Part shown: in pieces, positions 57,775-64,000 of the stretch
How the letters are laid out: every line of letters starts with the position of its first letter
Position numbering within the stretch: position 1 is the first letter of the stretch
Source of the DNA: Bacteroidales bacterium
GTDB taxonomy: Bacteria; Bacteroidota; Bacteroidia; Bacteroidales; VadinHA17
Length of the DNA: 64,000 bases
Assembly: GCA_003142255.1 (NCBI GenBank)
Contig: PLLO01000008.1
Coordinates: 62,001 to 126,000 of the forward strand
Direction of reading: 5' to 3'
Notes under the pieces: model-generated
Told to the model about the DNA's origin: nothing
What the model saw: only the letters and a program-made list of their open reading frames with translations
Database searches by the model: none
Program-made: the position numbers and the translations under genes

Positions 57775-57832
57775 AGAAGTCGGGGTGATCCGACTCATTT
57801 ATAAGGCTATCAGCTGGAAAAGCCATTGCCCC

Positions 57833-57935
57833 TGACCACTTTTGGCTGAATTATATTGACCACCTCAAGTCGGAGTTAAATCATTGTAATATAGTTTTGT
57901 ATGATAAAGACAATCTGACTGGCTGAATGTGGTCA
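57833..57935. repeat. TGACCAC and GGCTGAAT repeats, possible IS21-like end remnant
   Basis: TGACCAC occurs at 57833-57839 and 57857-57863 and inverted (GTGGTCA) at 57929-57935; GGCTGAAT recurs at 57845-57852 and 57921-57928. Repeated TGACCAC-type words near an end resemble IS21-family termini, but no istA/istB coding sequence remains. The rest of 57613-58160 shows no gene. Confidence 0.3.
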
Positions 57936-58160
57936 TTCCCTCCGGCTTTTGCAATCTTGTGCGAATTTCGATTAACGTTGAAATATGCACAACTGATTGC
58001 GTTTATTGAGATATTATGCATAAATTTATAAAACGACATAGCGGACTAAACGGGCTGAACAACTAAAAGTCATGCATTGCACCGACATCAGATAAAAGAG
58101 TGAGCGAGAGGGTCGCTGAAAACTGATTAGAGTAAGCACGAAATTTAAATAAATCACAAC

Positions 58161-58402
58161 ATGAAAAATTAATTTTCACATTAATATTTTTGTTAGTTGT
58201 AGTCATAGGCTTCAGCCAAGAACTCACTTATTCTAAAGATTACGCAGGGAATACCGTAGTCAAAGACCAATACGGCAATATTGTAGCGACAGGTTCAACA
58301 GACTATGCAGGTAATTTTGTATGGAAAGATAAAAATGGTAATGTAATAAAGACAGATTCTAAAGATTACTCAGGTAATACTGTCCAAAACTCCAATAAAT
58401 GA
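58161..58402 (+). CDS. small secreted DYAGN-repeat protein with frameshifted start
   Basis: The best reading is a signal peptide KLIFTLIFLLVVVIGFSQ followed by a 21-residue repeat beginning DYAGNTVVKDQYGNIVATGS, repeated as DYAGNFVWKDKNGNVIKTDS and a partial DYSGNTV. The frame has no ATG: the ATG at 58161 runs ATG AAA AAT TAA because the A-run 58164-58168 has five A where six would restore MKKLIFTL. TTG at 58190 is the only in-frame alternative and would lose half of the signal. It is a decayed gene or a sequence error. About 78 codons from 58166 to the stop. Confidence 0.5.
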
Positions 58403-58522
58403 GCTACTTACAAAAACACAAATCAAACAAAATGTCAAAGAACAACTTAACTTATTTAATTTCAACGAAATATTAAAGCATCACTAATGATAAACATATT
58501 ATAAACTAATAAATAAAAGCAA

Positions 58523-59158
58523 ATGAAAAAGGTATTATTCTTAATGTCTATGATGTTAATGTTAACATTAACTTCTTTTGGTCAAAAACAGGATACTATT
58601 CAAAAAAAGCATGCTGTTCAGGAAAAGTATATTGGTCAAACGGTATCATTAGGTGTATTTGGTCATGGAAAGATTACTGCTATTAGTGAAATGGACATAT
58701 CATTGGGCGTAACGGTTTTTAAACCACAATTTTCACCTACTGTTGGATTTAGTTTTAACGTATCCCGTAATAATTTCTATGTTGATTGGTCAAATAATAC
58801 GGGATATGGAAATGGCAAAGAAGCGGGTGGTTCTACTGGATTGACATATGCAAATAAAATGACTGCACAAGTTTTTAATTTTGGATATGGTATCAGCATA
58901 CTTCCTTCAAAAATATGGTATGTTGTACCACTGATTGGATACGGATATTCAAGAGATATTTATGAAAGCGCAATATGGAATGCATATTGGTATGGCGATA
59001 TTCATTCTTATCTTAATCTTGCCGTAATTACTAAAGTATATATAAAAAGGATTGGTATATATGCAGGAATAGGAATAATCGACAGATTCAAATTCGGATT
59101 ATCATATAGATTTAAAGTATATGCATTTGAAAAAGTTCAAAAGGTTCGTAAGAAATAA
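58523..59158 (+). CDS. small outer-membrane barrel-like protein, unknown
   Basis: 211 residues with signal peptide (1-20, ending TSFGQ) and a strand-rich body: SLGVTVFKPQFSPTVGFSFN, AQVFNFGYGISILPSK, LAVITKVYIKRIGIYAGIGI. Final FRFKVY-like strand is followed by a basic tail KVQKVRKK. It probably makes a small beta-barrel. No family recognised. Codons are AT-rich compared with the first 56 kb. It lies 120 bases after the repeat protein, and 80 bases before the IS. Confidence 0.55.
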   Translation: MKKVLFLMSMMLMLTLTSFGQKQDTIQKKHAVQEKYIGQTVSLGVFGHGKITAISEMDISLGVTVFKPQFSPTVGFSFNVSRNNFYVDWSNNTGYGNGKEAGGSTGLTYANKMTAQVFNFGYGISILPSKIWYVVPLIGYGYSRDIYESAIWNAYWYGDIHSYLNLAVITKVYIKRIGIYAGIGIIDRFKFGLSYRFKVYAFEKVQKVRKK

Positions 59159-59235
59159 CCAATTAAAAAATGCAATAATGTTCGGGTTTTTACTTATAAT
59201 AGATATTCCGATTGTCTGTAAAAGCCGAACATATT

Positions 59236-61052
59236 GGTTCTTCGTCAAATTTGGGGATAAACAATCAACATCTCATTGTTAATAACTATTTGATATACAG
59301 GAATATAAGTTATTCTTTTCTTTGGTAATGCGAAGCCTGTTTATTATCTTTAAGTAATTGATAAACAATTACATGAGATGATAAAACAACTAATCGCTAT
59401 GCCTTTTCTAAATCTGAAAAAAATCGAATGCTCTGAGAGTACTATCAGGATCTATGCTGCAATTAAATCTCATAGATCAAAATGCCCTGTCTGTGGCAAA
59501 TACAGCAAGAGAGTTCACGATTACTATTTCAGAACGATTTCTGATCTTCCGGTTTTCCAAAACAGAACTGAAATTCTCTTGAAGACTCGAAAGTTCCGAT
59601 GTGGAAACGATCGATGTCACCGGAAAGTCTTTTCGGAACACAAACCCCCGACATAGTACCTTATGCCAGAAGAACGAAAAGAGCAGCAAAAATACTTGAT
59701 TCCTTTGCTATTGAGTTAACAGGAAGGTTGGGAAGTATCATGTCCAAACAGCTATCCATTGCAGTTAGTAGCTCGACGATTACCAGGATTGCTCACAGTC
59801 AACAACTCTTGGATATTCAGCAACCAAAGGTGCTAGGTGTCGATGACTGGGCATACCGGAAAGGGGTAAGTTATGGGACGATACTTATTGATATGGAAAC
59901 CTCCAGACCCATTGAGTTATTGCCATCGAGAGATGGCCAGGTATTAAAGGATTGGTTACTAAAATATAATGATGTCAAGATTATTACCAGAGATCGGGCA
60001 AGTTCTTATGCTGCAGCAATTATTGAAGTGTGTCCAAATGCTATTCAAATTGCCGATCGATTTCATCTATTAATGAATCTATCAAATGCTTTAGATGCCT
60101 ATTTCAAAAGTATAAGTAAAAGAATAAGGACTCTGATAGCTGACAAGACCAATGAGATCCTTGAGCTCGCTGAAAAGAAGTCTATAAGCATAGAAGAAGA
60201 AACGAAAGAAACTCAACATATTACGATGGATCAAGAATCAATTGCCACTAAGTTTGATCAAAGACTGGATACCTTTTTAAAGGTCAAGGAACTTCAGGTC
60301 AAAGGCACTCCAATCAAAAGAATCTCAATAGACCTGAAAATGAGTCGGAATACTGTTAAATCATATTTTAATCAAGAATCATTATCTCCCAGAAAAAGTT
60401 CTGAATCAACAAACATAGAAGTATTTACAAATCTTATTGTATCCAGATTGAATGAAAAGGGGTATAGATTAATTGACATATTTAGAGAGATAAAAGAGCT
60501 GGGATATAACGGCGGTAAGACGCAGGGTTATTATAATATAAAACTCATCAAGGAAAACTGTAATATAGAAGTTATTGGGTATCCAGTAAACCATAAGCCT
60601 AAAATTCCATATATAAAACCACTAAGCTCCAGAAAATTAGCAAAATATATTGGTTTTGACTTAATGGACATATCCGATCACCATGAGCGATTTTACCTAC
60701 AAACGTTATTGGATAATATTACAGAACTAAGAATTGTCCGGAAACTGGTCCAGAATTTTAAATCAATGCTGGCAAGAGGATGCGGTAATATCAGAAAATG
60801 GATTGATTTTATTAAGCACTCGAAATACAAACTAGCCGGACTGAGAACCTTTGCCAGAGGTCTGTTGAGCGATATTAAGGCTGTTGAAAATGGGATCAAC
60901 ATGAGCTGGAGCAACGGAACTGTGGAGGGACATGTCAATAGAATCAAGAGCATTAAGCGGCAAATGCATGGACGGGCCAGCTTTGAGTTGTTGCGGAAGA
61001 AAGTGATATTGTCTCAATCAGGTTAAAACATCCCCAAATTTGACGAAGAACC
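59236..61052. mobile_element. ISL3-family insertion sequence
   Basis: 1817 bp bounded by perfect 23-bp inverted repeats at 59236-59258 and 61030-61052 (left begins GGTTCTTCGTC and ends TTTGGGGAT), extended to 25 bp by TT/AA outside. It carries a transposase of ISL3 type. The 8 bases on each side (AACATATT and AAGCCGTC) do not match, so no direct target duplication is visible. A further 19 bases outside, TGTAAAAGCCG... at 59217 and its inverted TGCAAAAGCCG... at 61071, match at 14 of 19 positions. Confidence 0.88.
59378..61026 (+). pseudogene. ISL3-family transposase, frame-disrupted
   Basis: Coding sequence in two frames. First part 59378-59656: zinc-finger HTH region with CPVCGKYSKRVHDYYFR and CGNDRCHRKVF. 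Second part (frame -1) continues from about 59640 as QTPDIVPYARRTKRAAKIL..., with DDE domain residues in VLGVDDWAYRKGVSYGTILI and IADRFHLLMNL and catalytic Glu in SNGTVEGHVNRIKS, to the stop at 61026. Removing two bases near 59639-59644 (GAACACAAACCCCC, extra AC) joins both halves into about 548 residues, the family length. So a 2-base insertion (or a programmed slip on the C-run) splits the gene. The element may be inactive. Confidence 0.8.
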
Positions 61053-61492
61053 AAGCCGTCCGGCTTTTGCACCAAACACTCGCCCAGTCGAAAAAGATCG
61101 GTTTTTTTAACTGTGTTTTCCAATCGACTCATTGTAGGCTGAGATGCTAAATCATTGCCACTCTGAGGTAATCGGCCTGCACACATTTTAAATATCATAT
61201 CTTCACGTAGATCATTGCAATCGTTACAATCTTCATAACCGGCTGCTATCTGAAAAACTCGTTGTCTCAATAGTTCTTTAACTGAATGATCAATATAACG
61301 CTGGTCCCTTTCGTTATGTATACAGTTACTCGCTGATGATAAGAGATTTAGCTAGCTGTCAAGCTCACGAAGAAGTAATAATCCTCCATCTCTACTTATG
61401 CGATCACCACTAAAACTAAGTTCAATATTTTTACCTTGTATCGGAAAAAGGTTAAGTTCTGTGGTGGAAATTTCAGTTTTTTTGTCTATCAT
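61053..61492 (-). pseudogene. decayed IS1380-family transposase fragment
   Basis: Reading from ATG 61492 gives MIDKKTEISTTELNLFPIQG and SFSGDRISRDGGLLLLRELDS, then an in-frame TAG, then the same frame continues LNLLSSASNCIHNERDQRYI, DHSVKELLRQRVFQIAAGYE, DCNDCNDLREDMIFKMCAGR and LASQPTMSRLENTVKKTDL. This is the N-terminal part of IS1380 DDE transposases. The copy is cut at the ISL3 boundary (homology stops near 61066) and interrupted by the stop codon, hence non-functional. The 3' remainder is not found on the other side of the ISL3 element. Confidence 0.85.
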
Positions 61493-61687
61493 TATACAAA
61501 GGGGTGTATTTGTTGTAATCACTTTAAATATAACTGATTAAGTTGTAATTAAAGAACAAAACCCCCTTTTTTATGAATAATTTAGGTTAAATAGGTTTTA
61601 AGAGGACTAACAAGTACATTTGATTTAAATATTGGCATCGGGAAAGTATTTTTTCGAAGTGGCCTTAATTAAAGAATTGTACAAATC

Positions 61688-64000
61688 ATGAATGAAAAAC
61701 GAGTATCAAAAGGTATATCACGTCGTGAGGTGTTGAAAATCGGTACAGTAGCTGTCGTTGGTGCAGCTGCCTTTGGAAAAGTTGGTACATTGACGGCAGA
61801 GCCGTCAGTGTCTACACCGACGACTTTGTTGAATCAGAACCTTGATTTTCGAGGCTTCAACTACCAGTCGGAAGATAAGGGACAAAAGGTTGATTTCTCT
61901 TACGCCTTTGCCACTCCGCACCGAATTACTGTTGGCCGGCCAGATGCGAGTAACCGGACACTGCTCGACCTTCAAACGGGTAGTCTACGTATGGGTTGGA
62001 CTTACGATAATTTGTCGATGTCAAACTTTCCTCCTCTTTCCTTTCGGGTACCGCAAACATCGTGGAGTATTAAAATCACCCCGCAGATTGACGGAAAGTC
62101 ATTTACAAGCAGTCGTTGGACGCGGCTCGATGGCGTTTTGCCTGGGTTGGAGAACGTCTACGAAGACTTTTCCGGTTCAGTACGATTGGAAGTTCTAAGC
62201 GGAATTACCGCAGCGCTGGTTCAGATCGATCTCGTCAACACCGACTCGAAGCCTCATCAGTTTGCGTTGCTTTGCGATTCGGGCAGTTGGGGAGAGAACC
62301 CCGCATGGCTCGATCCAACGCGAGACGTGGGTGACAATCTCGTTGCCGGTTGGAACGAGCGTGCCGATCGTGTGTTGATCCTTGGCCTTGGTGCTGATGC
62401 TTATTCCCTCCAGTCCGATGGAATTCCCCCGGGACCGAAAAACATTATACTCGTCTGGAACTTGAAGCCAGGTGAAAAACGTCAGGGCTGGCTCGTCCGT
62501 CCTTATCACGGGTATGAGGCTGATTTGACTGCCCTGCGCAAACAAGACTGGACACAGGAAATGGAACAGGGAAAAAAAGAGTGGAGCAACCTCTTGGGGA
62601 AGGCTTCCAAACTGAGTATTCCCGATGTCGGCGTGTCGAACGCCTATCAAGCTTGCTTCGCCGATTTATTCATCATGCGCGAGCCACTAGCTGATGGCCG
62701 TATCATTGGTGTACCTGGTACGGAAGTATATCGCGCAGGTAACTCAGGTGAGCCCCTTATCATTGCAGTGGCATTGGATCAAAATGGACTTCATAAAGAA
62801 TCATTCGCAGGTGCTTCGATCTCGTTCGAAATGCAGGAGTCCGACGGTTGTTGGGCAGATAAACGCGGTTGGATGCATTCTATGTGGTGTGCCTCAGGAT
62901 TCAAGTCATGGGCTGTTATGGAACACTATCGTTTGACGGGTGATAAGAAGTTTTTGGCCGATGTCTATCCTCGCATGGTCGCCAGTTCACGGTGGCAGGA
63001 ACGGCAGCGGGTACGGATGCGGAAAGGCGACGGCGAACGTCCTCTTACTTACGGTCTTATGCCACGCGGCTTTGGTGATTGCGGACTGATGAATGACGAT
63101 GACAATTACGGAGTCTTCTTCCCTCATAATATATGGGCAGTGTATGCCGATCGGTGTTCTCTTGAAGTGGCTGAAATCCTCCGAAAAACAGACGACATGT
63201 CTGAATTGAAAAAAATCTACGAAACTGCCTACAATGATCTGCTTATCGCCCTTGACCGAGGCGCGATTAAGGAACAGGACTATCGGTGGATTCCCGGTGC
63301 ACCTGGCAAGACCTCCGGCAGCAGTTGGGGGGCGCTCAACATTGTATCCCCATGCGGATTATTGCCACCAGATCACATGTTGGTTACCGGCACTTTACGA
63401 AAAATCGAGGCGAACATTAGCAAGGGCGGTCAACCGATCCATACTGGATGGATGGCAGATGGTTCGTGGGTCGCTATCACCCTTGACAACATTGCTGAAG
63501 TCAATCTGGCACAGGGCAACGGCGATGCAGCTGTAAGGTATCTATACTCAACGCTCAATCATGGCACACCTCTATACACATGGTGTGAGGAACGTGGTCA
63601 GGAGCCGGGTACCACAAAGTGTTCGGGTGACCGACAACACCTTTGGACGCCGGTAGCAGTTGTCCGGGTTATACGTGATATGATGGTCTTGGAAAAAGGA
63701 GATGGCCTAAACCTTGCTTTGGGAACGGCTCGCGAATGGCTTGGTTCAGGAAACCCGGTTGGTATTACCGATGCATGTACACACTTTGGCAAGATCTCTT
63801 ACCAAATGCAATATGATTCAACAGGATCGAAAGTGACAGGTGAGATAACCTTTACTGAACACTCCTCTGCTGCCTGGGCTGTTTTGCACATCCGGTTACC
63901 AGAAGGGTTGAAGGTTAAATCGGTCAATTTCGAGTCGAAGGCAACAGTGTTACCTGACGGTTTTGGACTCCGCTGGAATACGCCGCATGGGACCATGAAT
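61688..64000 (+). CDS. Tat-exported six-hairpin glycosidase-like protein, 3' end outside window
   Basis: Open for 771 codons from ATG 61688 to the right edge. A twin-arginine signal is clear: Ser11-Arg12-Arg13-Glu-Val-Leu-Lys17 followed by the hydrophobic IGTVAVVGAAAFG and Ala-rich end. N-terminal beta-sandwich (about 45-320; LALLCDSGSWGENPAWLD-type), then an alpha/alpha helical region (about 370-640) with DGCWADKRGWMHSMWCASGF, MEHYRLTGDKKFLADVY and SGGDRQHLWTPV-like motifs. This resembles six-hairpin glycosidases, but no exact GH family is assigned. Codon use is GC-richer (CGT, TCG, GTT common) than the AT-rich island to the left. Upstream (61493-61687) no gene was seen. Confidence 0.6.
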   Translation, partial: MNEKRVSKGISRREVLKIGTVAVVGAAAFGKVGTLTAEPSVSTPTTLLNQNLDFRGFNYQSEDKGQKVDFSYAFATPHRITVGRPDASNRTLLDLQTGSLRMGWTYDNLSMSNFPPLSFRVPQTSWSIKITPQIDGKSFTSSRWTRLDGVLPGLENVYEDFSGSVRLEVLSGITAALVQIDLVNTDSKPHQFALLCDSGSWGENPAWLDPTRDVGDNLVAGWNERADRVLILGLGADAYSLQSDGIPPGPKNIILVWNLKPGEKRQGWLVRPYHGYEADLTALRKQDWTQEMEQGKKEWSNLLGKASKLSIPDVGVSNAYQACFADLFIMREPLADGRIIGVPGTEVYRAGNSGEPLIIAVALDQNGLHKESFAGASISFEMQESDGCWADKRGWMHSMWCASGFKSWAVMEHYRLTGDKKFLADVYPRMVASSRWQERQRVRMRKGDGERPLTYGLMPRGFGDCGLMNDDDNYGVFFPHNIWAVYADRCSLEVAEILRKTDDMSELKKIYETAYNDLLIALDRGAIKEQDYRWIPGAPGKTSGSSWGALNIVSPCGLLPPDHMLVTGTLRKIEANISKGGQPIHTGWMADGSWVAITLDNIAEVNLAQGNGDAAVRYLYSTLNHGTPLYTWCEERGQEPGTTKCSGDRQHLWTPVAVVRVIRDMMVLEKGDGLNLALGTAREWLGSGNPVGITDACTHFGKISYQMQYDSTGSKVTGEITFTEHSSAAWAVLHIRLPEGLKVKSVNFESKATVLPDGFGLRWNTPHGTMN

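Noticed and set aside
57778-57832. tRNA gene or tRNA 3' remnant on the minus strand
   Set aside because: Short stems exist, but no T-loop GTTCGA, acceptor pairing or anticodon arm could be built.
59179-59230. Integron attC-like fold (GTTCGG...CCGAAC) before the IS
   Set aside because: It lacks the GTTRRRY/RYYYAAC core and no integrase or cassette array is nearby; the arms are also imperfect.
59228-61060. 8-bp target-site duplication for the ISL3 element
   Set aside because: Flanking AACATATT and AAGCCGTC differ; only the inverted similarity further out was seen.

Overview
The window reads as a chromosomal segment of a member of the Bacteroidota, most likely Bacteroidales or a near relative. 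The support is a SusC/SusD pair, a hybrid two-component regulator with Reg_prop propellers, a short primary sigma factor of the Bacteroidota type, the THX ribosomal protein, TAnnTTTG-type -7 boxes and absence of consistent Shine-Dalgarno sequences. The taxonomic call is inference from gene content only; no rRNA or tRNA gene was found.

Layout. (1) 1-14104, all minus strand: a polysaccharide utilisation locus (PUL) with SusD (cut by the left edge), SusC, a GH28 pectinase, a hybrid sensor/regulator and a GH106-type rhamnosidase, pointing to pectin (rhamnogalacturonan or homogalacturonan) use. A 60-bp sequence, 48/60 identical, occurs twice, upstream of susC and upstream of the GH28 gene, and is a good candidate for the regulator's operator. 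(2) 14191-17714: cold-shock protein and RRM protein, NYN-domain nuclease-like protein, flavin-binding PNPOx-like protein, THX with a long lysine-rich repeat tail, and an acetyltransferase. (3) 17720-32551: acetolactate synthase-like TPP enzyme, EamA transporter, LtaS-like phosphotransferase, DEAD-box helicase, polysaccharide deacetylase-like protein plus GNAT, FtsE, and a large TPR protein with a partner beta-barrel. (4) 32954-42063: core genes gyrB, DUF362 ferredoxin, dacB, rlmN, dapF, htrA/degQ, rpoD. (5) 42350-50724: LytTR two-component system, uvrB, an apparently secreted methyltransferase, an LhgO-like oxidase and a small membrane protein.

(6) 51025-57612: two tandem paralogues with a nearly constant secreted N-terminal domain and strongly diverged beta-barrel halves, followed directly by a secreted caspase-like protease. 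This is the most attractive candidate for an undescribed envelope system. Next come a GH65-like lipoprotein, an unknown secreted protein and a DUF4342 protein. (7) about 57780-64000: an accessory, AT-rich patch with an orphan terminator, a short-repeat secreted protein whose start codon is frameshifted, a small barrel protein, an ISL3-family insertion sequence with a frame-disrupted transposase, and a decayed IS1380-family transposase. After that, in visibly different codon usage, comes a Tat-exported six-hairpin glycosidase-like protein cut by the right edge.

The genes point to an organism living on plant polysaccharides. SusC/D import oligosaccharides released by GH28 and GH106 enzymes under control of the hybrid regulator, while the rest is housekeeping, envelope biogenesis and a recombination-prone right end. 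All family names come from motif recognition by eye, not from a search.
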